Below are positions 45,369-52,741 of a DNA stretch of 64,000 nucleotides, piece after piece; the first letter of the stretch is position 1, and each line of letters starts with the position of its first letter. The DNA is taken from positions 62,001-126,000 of the forward strand of contig RIAY01000009.1 of NCBI GenBank assembly GCA_003833075.1, given 5' to 3'. This stretch comes from Muribaculaceae bacterium Isolate-036 (Harlan). GTDB taxonomy: Bacteria; Bacteroidota; Bacteroidia; Bacteroidales; Muribaculaceae. Under the pieces are notes generated by a model. It was not told the DNA's origin and made no database searches. It saw only the letters and a program-made list of their open reading frames with translations. Both the position numbers and the translations under genes were made by a program.

Positions 45369-47336
45369 ATGAATCTCGTAATCGCACACTCCGCTCAAAT
45401 CGCCTTCGCTGTATCCCGTGCCCTCAACTGCACAGACCGTACCGAAAACGGCGACTACACCAACGACACCGGCAGCATCGTCATCACCTCCGTCGAGTCC
45501 AGTCTCGTCGAGCCGGCTCCGTTTCAGTATTACGCCGGCGGCAGCGACTTCATCAAGACGCTCCCTTTTATCCCCAAGAGATACCTGTACGGTATCCGTG
45601 CTGACAATGTGGGAGGTAAATTCAAGGTCAGCGACGAGGACAAAAGCACGGTCGTCAGGCTTCAGGCTCTTGTCGAGCAGGCCGCAGAGGTCATCTTCGC
45701 CTCAAACAACGGAAGTGAGGCTCAGGCTCTATTCGCTATTCTATGTCAGGCAGCAAAAGCCGGACGCCGTATCAGCCGTATGTGGCTGACCACACTGAGC
45801 AACCGGGCGATAACCTATGCCTACCGTAACCGCGAGTCAGGCCGCAACATCACACGTATAGCCCGCTCCGGTTTCGTTCACCACGGAATGAACTTTCTGT
45901 TCCGTGCCAATGTGGAACAGGCTTTCGCCCAGATGTATGGCAAGCAGTCGTTCCCGATGGAGCGTATGGACATCGCCGCGCTCTGGCTCCTTTGCAACAG
46001 CTACGACAACATGAAAGTCAAGCTCCCAAAGAAGACCCGCTATGGCGTCGGCATCACCGGAAATTGGAATGGGAAATCTGTCCAGTTGGCACCGGCTGAA
46101 CTCTGGACAAAGAAATCAGAGGCTCAGAGCTTGTATGACAAGTTCATGAAACTTAATGGCAAAACTGTCATGGCTGAGGTCGTGGAGGTCAACCCGAAGG
46201 TGGAGTGGCGACACGAGTTGCTCAACATGGTTACCCTTCAGGAGGTGGCTATCGAGGAACTGGGATTCCTGCCCGCCCGAACAATGGCGGCCGCAGACCT
46301 TCTTTTCGAGAAAGGGCTTATATCTTCACCCCGCACCTCGGTCTCCTCGCTGCCTCATCATCTGAAACGTCACATTGAACGTCGCTTCCCGGAGGCAAAG
46401 GCGTTTCCGTTCTGCCCCGAAGAGCAGATACCTTATTGCCACGGAATCATCACCACCGAGCGTACACCTCTTTTTCTCAGCGACGACGAGCAGCGTGTGT
46501 ATGAACTCATCAACATCCGTACAGAAATGGCTTTTGACTCAGCAAGATGTATAGAGGTGGGAATCGCGGCAAATATCGAAGGTGTCGGTCTTTTTGGCAC
46601 AGCCGAACTGCCCGATGATGCGGAATGTGTAACGGGTAATATAGAATTTACAATCTCAGGTGTGAGCATCTACTCGTTCTCGGAGCACTCACCCGAAACC
46701 CTGACCGCCGCAACATTTCTGCACGACCTCAATGAACTGGTCAACACAGGTGGTGATACACCCTCGCTTCTTCCCGTGAGCAGCTACCGCGACTGCGGAG
46801 CCTGCCTCCAGCGTCTCATCGACAACGGATTCGTAAAATATCTGCTTGGCGACATTGAACCGACGGAGAAGGCGCGTGTGCTTCTTTCGCACGCCGGCCA
46901 CCTCGAACTCGCCGACATCGGCAAGTACATCACCCAGATAGACGAGGCTGACGCGCTCGCGGAGAACCGCAAACCCACAAAGCCTGTAATGAGGGATTAT
47001 GAGAACTGGCTTCATCCCCTTATTCTCTCGCTCATCACCGACAAGAAATCCTTTGCCAGCAAGGTTTCGGGCTACACCTGCCCGAAATGCGGCAACCACG
47101 GGCTGACCGTGTTCCCGGCTACAATAGCCTGTGAATGTTGCGGATTCTCAATCCCGCGCCACTTCCACGGCTACGACCTGACCGACAAGGACATCGAGCA
47201 GCTTGTACGATACAAATACACATCGCCCATCTACGGCTTCATCGACCGCAAAGGCCGCAAGTTCTGCGAATCGTTGGTAATCGACAACCGTTTCGGCGTG
47301 ACATTCTCCGCCAAAGCCGCCAAGATATACGGATGA
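45369..47336 (+). CDS. Topoisomerase III-like (Exc-type) protein lacking catalytic residues
   Basis: A 655-aa protein with the layout of type IA topoisomerase III. The TOPRIM start (LVIAHSAQIAFAVSRAL) and the ATDxGREGELI position (here ASNNGSEAQAL, near residue 111-121) have lost the acidic metal ligands. The active-site motif I-T-Y-P-R-T is ISSPRT near residues 318-323, so the catalytic Tyr is Ser. A C-terminal zinc ribbon (CPKCG...CECCGF, about 570-592) is intact. It should not cleave DNA. In CTnDOT the homologous position holds exc, needed for excision; a structural role is inferred here. It overlaps the next HTH gene (ATGA). Confidence 0.82.
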   Translation: MNLVIAHSAQIAFAVSRALNCTDRTENGDYTNDTGSIVITSVESSLVEPAPFQYYAGGSDFIKTLPFIPKRYLYGIRADNVGGKFKVSDEDKSTVVRLQALVEQAAEVIFASNNGSEAQALFAILCQAAKAGRRISRMWLTTLSNRAITYAYRNRESGRNITRIARSGFVHHGMNFLFRANVEQAFAQMYGKQSFPMERMDIAALWLLCNSYDNMKVKLPKKTRYGVGITGNWNGKSVQLAPAELWTKKSEAQSLYDKFMKLNGKTVMAEVVEVNPKVEWRHELLNMVTLQEVAIEELGFLPARTMAAADLLFEKGLISSPRTSVSSLPHHLKRHIERRFPEAKAFPFCPEEQIPYCHGIITTERTPLFLSDDEQRVYELINIRTEMAFDSARCIEVGIAANIEGVGLFGTAELPDDAECVTGNIEFTISGVSIYSFSEHSPETLTAATFLHDLNELVNTGGDTPSLLPVSSYRDCGACLQRLIDNGFVKYLLGDIEPTEKARVLLSHAGHLELADIGKYITQIDEADALAENRKPTKPVMRDYENWLHPLILSLITDKKSFASKVSGYTCPKCGNHGLTVFPATIACECCGFSIPRHFHGYDLTDKDIEQLVRYKYTSPIYGFIDRKGRKFCESLVIDNRFGVTFSAKAAKIYG

Positions 47337-47614
47337 GAACAGTAGAGATTGATGAGGATATTCTGGAATCAATGTTCGAGCAGGTGGAATATCTTCATTC
47401 TTTAGTCAGGACAATTTCAAGACTCCTCGTCTCAAAGAAACCGGATGAACTCATTACAACCAATGAAGCCGCTGCAATATTACGAATGAGCACACGTCAT
47501 CTAAATAATCTCAAGGCGGCTGGAAAGATTCCTTTCATACAGATCGATGGCAGGGTGATGTATCTCGCAAACGATATTGCGAAATATATAATCATGCAGA
47601 AGGCTAAATTATGA
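47333..47614 (+). CDS. HTH excisionase-like protein 1 (Xis2c/Xis2d type)
   Basis: A 93-aa protein starting MRTVEIDEDILESMFEQVEY at an ATG overlapping the preceding stop. The C-terminal half (LITTNEAAAILRMSTRHLNN, then a wing with IPFIQIDGRVMYLANDI) is the winged helix-turn-helix of excisionases. It overlaps the next, related gene by four bases. Two tandem HTH proteins near the integrase match the xis2c-xis2d arrangement of CTnDOT. Confidence 0.8.
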   Translation: MRTVEIDEDILESMFEQVEYLHSLVRTISRLLVSKKPDELITTNEAAAILRMSTRHLNNLKAAGKIPFIQIDGRVMYLANDIAKYIIMQKAKL

Positions 47615-47913
47615 TTGATATTGTATTTACCAAACGTAATGAAAGGGTGAGAATGTTTTTCAGCCGTTGCAAGGAACTTAAAGACGCTCTGAATCATATC
47701 TGCGAGAACTGTCGTCCGATTCTTAATAACGATGCTTTTCTCACGGACGCGGAGCTGGCGCAACGGCTCAGAGTAAGCAGACGCACTCTTCACGATTACC
47801 GGAATAGTGGTATATTGCCTTACTATGAAATAGGCGGCAAGTACCTCTATTCTGAAAAAGATGTAGATAATCTCTTGATGAGCAATTATCGTAATGTAAT
47901 TTACAATCCTTGA
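47611..47913 (+). CDS. HTH excisionase-like protein 2 (Xis2c/Xis2d type)
   Basis: A 100-aa protein with N-terminal helix and a C-terminal HTH (FLTDAELAQRLRVSRRTLHD, then YRNSGILPYYEIGGKYLYSE). It is related to the preceding gene and likely acts with it as recombination directionality factor and, by analogy with CTnDOT, as an activator of the tra operon. It is the last gene before the terminator that separates it from the integrase. Confidence 0.8.
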   Translation: MIDIVFTKRNERVRMFFSRCKELKDALNHICENCRPILNNDAFLTDAELAQRLRVSRRTLHDYRNSGILPYYEIGGKYLYSEKDVDNLLMSNYRNVIYNP

Positions 47914-47918
47914 ATATG

Positions 47919-47956
47919 ACAGAGGCAAGAATCCTTAACCGGACTCTTGCCTCTGT
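47919..47956. terminator. Bidirectional terminator between the HTH gene and the integrase
   Basis: Arms ACAGAGGCAAGAATCC and GGACTCTTGCCTCTGT (one mismatch) around a six-base loop lie between convergent genes, with T-rich flanks. Confidence 0.75.
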
Positions 47957-47969
47957 TGTCGTTTGGTGG

Positions 47970-49229
47970 TTACTGTTTTATCTTCCGTTCCCGTTTCTTT
48001 TTGGAGAAGAGGTCTCCGGCCATAACCTCACGGATATTCTGCATATCCTCCATGATTGAGGAATCGAGTACCCGGGCGTAGTGCTGGGTCATCTTGATGC
48101 TTGTGTGTCCGAGCATCTTCGAGACATTCTCGATACGTACTCCCTGTGACAGGCATACTGTCGCATAGGTGTGGCGGGCAACGTGAGTGGTCAGCACCTT
48201 GTCTATCTCGCAGATGTTTCCTATCTCTTTCAGGTAGCGGTTCATTACCTGATTGCAGGGTACTGGCAGAAGTGTTCCTTTTTCAGCCGCCTTCTGGTTG
48301 TCCTCATATTTTTTGAGTATTGCTTTGGGGATGTCAAGCAACGGTATGTTCTGGACAATATCCGTTTTCTGACGTGGCTTGCGAATCCACATGTTGCCGT
48401 CGTTGTCCTCGACAACGTGTTCTCTTTTCAGATTGGAGATGTCGATAAACGCCAGCCCGGTGAAAGCGGCCATTACAAACATATCTCTGACCACATCAAG
48501 TACACCGTCAAAGTGTCTCCTATATATTATATGGAGTTCATCGAGGGTGAGGAATGTGGGATTTGTCTGTACTGTTCTGACCTTTATTCCGGCAAACGGA
48601 TCTTTGGTAATCCAATCGTTTGCAAGAGCCCGGTTAGTGATTTTCTTCAGACCTTTCATATATCTGGCCACTGTGTTCTGCTGCTGGTTGCGGTCTATTT
48701 TGAGATACATCTCAAACCCATGTACGAAATCGCGGTCAAGACTTGTCAGGGGCAGGTCATCGACTTCATATTTCTTCTTGATGTAACGCTGTAGCAGTCG
48801 GGTAATGGTCTCGTATTTCTTGATGGTGCCAAGCTCGAAATCGCGCCCCATCAACGCACGACATTCCTGATTATGTTCCTGAAATGTCGTTATTATCATA
48901 CGTTCCACAACCTTATGGACACCGATATTGAAAAATCGGTTGTGAAGTTCCTGAGCGGTTGCGACAACTCCTTCCGACTGCATTTCCTGAAACAGCTTGA
49001 ACAGCTTGATGTTTGTCTCGTCAATATAGTCGTTCACATCTATTGCATTCTTGGACGTGCCTTTGGCGCGTTCCTTTGACTGATTCCAGAGAGCAGGGTC
49101 GATATACTTCCCAGTATTGGAATCAATTCTTGTGCCGTTCACAGAAATTCTCATGCGAATCGCACATTCTCCTGTTTTTGTCACGGTGCTTCTTCGATAG
49201 AACAGCACCGTCAATCGGTCTTTCTTCAT
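47970..49229 (-). CDS. ICE tyrosine recombinase (integrase)
   Basis: A 419-aa integrase with N-terminal arm-binding region, SAM-like core-binding domain (about 115-215) and catalytic domain. Catalytic residues visible are Lys in RQKTDIVQNIPL, the His-Arg pair in THVARHTYAT, the second His in LGHTSIKMTQHY and the Tyr nucleophile in the same block. The first catalytic Arg of the family is replaced: the motif reads AAFTGLAFIDISNL with Ala. Loss of this Arg is also reported for IntDOT, so it need not inactivate the enzyme. It is the last ICE gene and lies beside a tRNA. Confidence 0.92.
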   Translation of the reverse strand: MKKDRLTVLFYRRSTVTKTGECAIRMRISVNGTRIDSNTGKYIDPALWNQSKERAKGTSKNAIDVNDYIDETNIKLFKLFQEMQSEGVVATAQELHNRFFNIGVHKVVERMIITTFQEHNQECRALMGRDFELGTIKKYETITRLLQRYIKKKYEVDDLPLTSLDRDFVHGFEMYLKIDRNQQQNTVARYMKGLKKITNRALANDWITKDPFAGIKVRTVQTNPTFLTLDELHIIYRRHFDGVLDVVRDMFVMAAFTGLAFIDISNLKREHVVEDNDGNMWIRKPRQKTDIVQNIPLLDIPKAILKKYEDNQKAAEKGTLLPVPCNQVMNRYLKEIGNICEIDKVLTTHVARHTYATVCLSQGVRIENVSKMLGHTSIKMTQHYARVLDSSIMEDMQNIREVMAGDLFSKKKRERKIKQ

Positions 49230-49667
49230 TTCTTCTATGAGTAAAGAGGGGTTAAATCGTCAAGAAATGAAGCCTTTTCGGAGGTGATTTTTTGTCGCTG
49301 CAACAACTGATATATCAGTGTGTTATATGCGTTTTAGTGCCACGGTTTTTAGAGGAATTGGTGCCAAAAATTTCTGGCACTGTTTTTGGCACCGATTTGG
49401 CACCAAAATGATTTTTGCTGAAATTCCGCCAAAGACATTTTTTTCCTCCGCAAGGCCTCATATTTCTTTCAGACCATACTGAAATTTCTACGCGAAGATA
49501 ATAAAGACGCTTCCGACTCTTGCTATGCAAATCTTTGAAGAATAATGAAATGAGTATAAAGTTCAGCCATGCACCCCCATCCGGCAGGCTCTCACAAGCC
49601 TTTGGCTCCAACGGGGAACCTTCATTCCTCATCGTTCTTCATCGGCGTGCATAGGGCATATAAAAAG
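49230..49667. other. ICE end region with repeated TGGCAC sites and palindrome
   Basis: Contains a perfect 14-base palindrome ACTGATATATCAGT (49306-49319) and five copies of TGGCAC in both orientations within 49337-49404 (three extended to TGGCACC or its complement). These look like integrase or excisionase arm sites, so the attachment site should be near. A minus-strand open frame (49315-49632) covers part of this region but is not convincing. Confidence 0.5.
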
Positions 49668-49701
49668 CAAAACGCCGATTATGTTGATAATCAGCGTTTT
49701 G
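49668..49701 (-). terminator. Terminator of the tRNA gene
   Basis: Arms CAAAACGCcGATTAT and ATAATCaGCGTTTTG form a long stem; on the minus strand it is followed by CTTTTTA. It lies 23 bases from the tRNA 3' end. Confidence 0.75.
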
Positions 49702-49724
49702 CCTTAATTTAACATTTGAATAAG

Positions 49725-49798
49725 TGGTCCCACTTGGGCTTGAACCAAGGACTCCCTGATTATGAGTCAGGTGCTCTAACCAACTGAGCTATGGGACC
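49725..49798 (-). tRNA. tRNA with CAU anticodon (Met or Ile2)
   Basis: A 74-base cloverleaf: acceptor arms GGTCCCA/TGGGACC plus discriminator A, D-arm GCTC-AGTTGGTTA-GAGC, anticodon stem CCTGA/TCAGG with loop CTCATAA, and T-arm CTTGG-TTCAAGC-CCAAG. CAU may be elongator Met or lysidine-modified Ile2; the GGTCCCA acceptor slightly favours Ile2, but I cannot decide. CCA is not encoded. The ICE integrase lies on its 3' side. Confidence 0.93.
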
Positions 49799-49890
49799 TG
49801 CCACAATTGCTGAAGACGGATGGGTGAACATCACTGTGTTCTGCATTGCGAGTGCAAAATTAATGTATTAAATGCTATTTTCCAAATTTT

Positions 49891-49922
49891 TTTGGAATTT
49901 TAATTTTACATTTCTAATTTTG
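49891..49922 (+). promoter_or_regulatory. Promoter of the ROK kinase gene
   Basis: TTTG (49891-49894), 20 bases, TAATTTTG (49915-49922): a full Bacteroidetes promoter, about 49 bases before the chosen ATG. Confidence 0.75.
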
Positions 49923-49970
49923 TGGTCGAAATTCGCATTATATCAGCGAAATTGCAATTTTTATTCTGCC

Positions 49971-50948
49971 ATGAAAGATCTTAAAGAAAAAAATTATGTG
50001 CTCGGAATTGATATGGGTGGAACCAATACGGAGTTTGCCGTTGTCAATGCCCGTGGTGAAATAGTTGACCGCGATTCAATTCCTACAGTCGGACATAGGG
50101 ATATTTATGATTATGTAGCACGTCTCAAGAGCGGTGTCGAGGCTCTTGTAAAGCGAAGTAACACGCGCGGATGTCTGCGTGGCATAGGTGTCGGTGCACC
50201 TTGCGCCAACCGCTATACCGGATGTATAGAGGCTGCGACGGATCTTCCATGGCCATCGCCTATTCCGCTTGCTGCATTGCTTGAACAGGCTTTCAGTCTG
50301 CCTGTGTCAATCACCAATGATGCCAATGCTGCCGCTGCCGGTGAGATGGCTTACGGCAGGGCGCGTGGCTTGAAAAACTTTATTATGGTCACTCTCGGTA
50401 CAGGCGTGGGTAGCGGTATTGTGTGTGACGGACATCTTTTATCGGGCACTCGCGGGTTTGCCGGGGAACTGGGACATGTGGTTGTCAGGGGCAATGGCGA
50501 CAGACTGTGCGGCTGCGGGAGGTATGATTGTCTTGAAACATACTGCTCTGCCAAGGGGGTGGTTCGGACGGCAAAAGAGTTGCTTGGCAGTTGTCAAGAC
50601 ACTTCGGAACTTCGGGCGATTCCCGAAGACTCGCTTACGGCTAAAGCCATATGCGATGCAGCGCGCAGGGGTGATGCCATCGCAAATGAGGTCTATGATT
50701 TTACAGGACGTATGCTTGGGAAAGCGTGTGCGGATTTCGCCGCTTTTACAGATCCTGAGGCTTTTATTCTTTTTGGAGGCGTGGCAAAGGCGGGCAATCT
50801 TATCGTTGAGCCAATGCGTGAAGCCATGGAAGAAAATATGCTGCATCTGTATAAAAAACGGGTGGAGATTCTCTTTTCTTCGTTAAGCGATGCAGAGGCG
50901 GCATTGCTCGGTGCATCTGCTTTGGCCTGGGATATGTCTGAAATTTAG
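49971..50948 (+). CDS. ROK-family sugar kinase (probable glucokinase)
   Basis: A 325-aa kinase. It has the N-terminal phosphate-binding GIDMGGTNTEFAVV, the sugar-binding ITNDANAAAAGE, the GTGVGSGIV loop and the ROK zinc motif (LGHVVV...CGCGRYDCLE, near 172-190). It should phosphorylate glucose or a related hexose with ATP in the cytoplasm. The start at 49971 is chosen because the promoter at 49891-49922 makes the longer frame untranscribed at its 5' end. It is the first chromosomal protein gene beyond the ICE. Confidence 0.88.
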   Translation: MKDLKEKNYVLGIDMGGTNTEFAVVNARGEIVDRDSIPTVGHRDIYDYVARLKSGVEALVKRSNTRGCLRGIGVGAPCANRYTGCIEAATDLPWPSPIPLAALLEQAFSLPVSITNDANAAAAGEMAYGRARGLKNFIMVTLGTGVGSGIVCDGHLLSGTRGFAGELGHVVVRGNGDRLCGCGRYDCLETYCSAKGVVRTAKELLGSCQDTSELRAIPEDSLTAKAICDAARRGDAIANEVYDFTGRMLGKACADFAAFTDPEAFILFGGVAKAGNLIVEPMREAMEENMLHLYKKRVEILFSSLSDAEAALLGASALAWDMSEI

Positions 50949-50958
50949 TGAACTTTTA

Positions 50959-50990
50959 TTTGCAAAATTAGTGTTATATTGGTAATTTTG
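50959..50990 (+). promoter_or_regulatory. Promoter of pyrE
   Basis: TTTG (50959-50962), 20 bases, TAATTTTG (50983-50990), immediately after the ROK kinase stop; leader of about 85 bases. Confidence 0.75.
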
Positions 50991-51082
50991 TATTTTCGGA
51001 CAAAATTGTTTTCTCTTGTCATTAGGATATATGCATATGAATTGCGTTATGGATAAGGGAGACAAATATAAAAATATATGTT

Positions 51083-51727
51083 ATGAAAAAGCCGGATCGT
51101 TTACTTGCAGAAAAACTGCTACAGATTAGCGCGATAAAGTTGCAGCCTGAGAGCCCGTTCGTCTGGGGTACGGGTTGGAACTCACCTATATATATTGAGA
51201 ATCCACGTCTGCTTTCATATCCTGATATCCGGAATCTTATCAAGATAGAGATGGCGAAGGAGATTATAGAGCATTTCTCGGACGTAGATGCCATTGCAAG
51301 TGTCTCTACTGGAGCCATACCTATGGGTGCGATAGTGGCGGACGCTCTCGGCGTGCCGTTCCTGTTTGTGCGTTCCACTCCCAAAGACCACGGTCTTGAA
51401 AACCTTATCGAAGGTAATCTTAAGCCCGGACAGAAAGTGGTTCTTGTAGACGATCTCATATCTACTGGAGCAAGTTCTGTCAAGGCATCCGAAGTAATAC
51501 GTCTTGCCGGTGGCGAGGTGCTCGGACTTACCGCGATATTCAATTATGAGTTTCCGATGGCAGTAAAGCGTCTTCGTGATGAAAATATTTCGCTCATACC
51601 ACTGGTGAATTATTCCTCGATGCTTGAAGTTGCCCTTGAAACAGAATATATACGTCCTGAGGATATCGATACTCTTCAGGAATGGCGCAAGGATCCCGCC
51701 AACTGGGTTCCCGGCGGCAGGGAATAA
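51083..51727 (+). CDS. pyrE: Orotate phosphoribosyltransferase
   Basis: A 214-aa enzyme converting orotate and PRPP to orotidine 5'-monophosphate in pyrimidine synthesis. The PRPP-binding loop VVLVDDLISTGASS (about 119-132) and the flexible-loop region FVRSTPKDHGLENLIEG are intact. Length is normal. It has its own promoter and is followed at a short distance by an SRPBCC protein and a lipoprotein that may be co-transcribed. Confidence 0.92.
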   Translation: MKKPDRLLAEKLLQISAIKLQPESPFVWGTGWNSPIYIENPRLLSYPDIRNLIKIEMAKEIIEHFSDVDAIASVSTGAIPMGAIVADALGVPFLFVRSTPKDHGLENLIEGNLKPGQKVVLVDDLISTGASSVKASEVIRLAGGEVLGLTAIFNYEFPMAVKRLRDENISLIPLVNYSSMLEVALETEYIRPEDIDTLQEWRKDPANWVPGGRE

Positions 51728-51764
51728 ATATAATAATTAACCTGATAAATATCAACATCAGCAT

Positions 51765-52202
51765 ATGGCAACATACAGAAGTGAGGATGTGACGCTTGGC
51801 GCTCCCGCCGAGACTGTATTTCTTAAACTCGACAATCTTCAGGGTCTGGGCGAGATGATCAGGAACGCTCCAGCCGAGCAGATTCCGGCAGACAAGCGAG
51901 ACATGCTTGAAAAAATTGAAGTTACAGCAGACACGATTTCTTTTCCTGCCGGTCCGATGGGAGCTATTACACTATGCAAGACGCAGAGTGTGAGTCCGTC
52001 GCTGATACGTCTTGAGGGGGAGGGCACACCGGTGCCGATGTCGCTGAGTCTTCATATAGTCCCGATGGGAGATGTTGCAAGCACAGCATATGTTGAAATA
52101 GACTTGCAGATCCCGGCTATGTTGAAGCCCATGGTCAGCGGGCCGCTTAATAAAATGACTTCGGAATTCGCCAACATGCTCAGGGCGGTTCCATTCAATT
52201 GA
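51765..52202 (+). CDS. SRPBCC-fold protein
   Basis: A 145-aa protein starting MATYRSEDVTLGAPAETVFL with the beta-strand/helix rhythm of the SRPBCC (START/polyketide cyclase-like) fold, ending in a long C-terminal helix (MVSGPLNKMTSEFANMLRAV). No catalytic residues can be assigned; such proteins bind small hydrophobic ligands. Its stop overlaps the TTG start of the next gene. Confidence 0.75.
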   Translation: MATYRSEDVTLGAPAETVFLKLDNLQGLGEMIRNAPAEQIPADKRDMLEKIEVTADTISFPAGPMGAITLCKTQSVSPSLIRLEGEGTPVPMSLSLHIVPMGDVASTAYVEIDLQIPAMLKPMVSGPLNKMTSEFANMLRAVPFN

Positions 52203-52729
52203 ACGTTTTGAATATATTCAGAGCGGCTATTGCCGCTATATTAATGTCAGTTGTCCTTTTGATGTCGGGTTGTCACACGGTCGATGACGAAAGGATACCG
52301 GCAGTGCCGGTCAACATAAATCTTGCGGATGCCGGACTCTGGAACACTTACGGTGTGTCGGGGTTCGGTCTGTTCCGTTATTTTATTCCCCAGGCAGGAG
52401 AGCCTGCCGGATTCCGTTATACCGCCAATACGGCGACAGGTTTCGGAGGTGTGCTGCTTATTGGCGGAATGGATCCGTTCTCTACAGAAACGAATGTTCC
52501 GCTTGCCTATGATCTTGCCTGCCCGGTGGAGAGCGAACCGAATGTCCGTGTGAGCGTGGACCCTTCGACATTCGAGGCAGTATGTGGCAAATGCGGTTCG
52601 CATTATGACATCACCATGCAGGGAGGCGCACCCGTTTCGGGTCCTGCATCCCAGGGAAAACATAAATACGGTCTCAGCAGGTATCAGTGTCTTCGGTCAA
52701 CATCCGGAGGCTATATTATAACCAGATGA
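52199..52729 (+). CDS. Rieske-like lipoprotein with a degenerate cluster site
   Basis: A 176-aa lipoprotein: signal peptide with lipobox LLMSGC, then a domain whose second half has the Rieske motif CGKCGSHYDIT followed by GGAPVSGPA. The first Rieske motif should be C-x-H, but the only candidate reads LACPVES, without His, so normal 2Fe-2S ligation is doubtful. The gene probably starts with TTG at 52199 in overlap with the preceding stop; an ATG at 52244 would give a truncated signal peptide. Confidence 0.7.
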   Translation: MNVLNIFRAAIAAILMSVVLLMSGCHTVDDERIPAVPVNINLADAGLWNTYGVSGFGLFRYFIPQAGEPAGFRYTANTATGFGGVLLIGGMDPFSTETNVPLAYDLACPVESEPNVRVSVDPSTFEAVCGKCGSHYDITMQGGAPVSGPASQGKHKYGLSRYQCLRSTSGGYIITR

Positions 52730-52741
52730 TTATTTGATGCG

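Noticed and set aside
49315..49632. Minus-strand 105-codon frame between integrase and tRNA
   Set aside because: It spans the TGGCAC repeat cluster and has a low-complexity product; more likely part of the attachment region than a gene, though not excluded.
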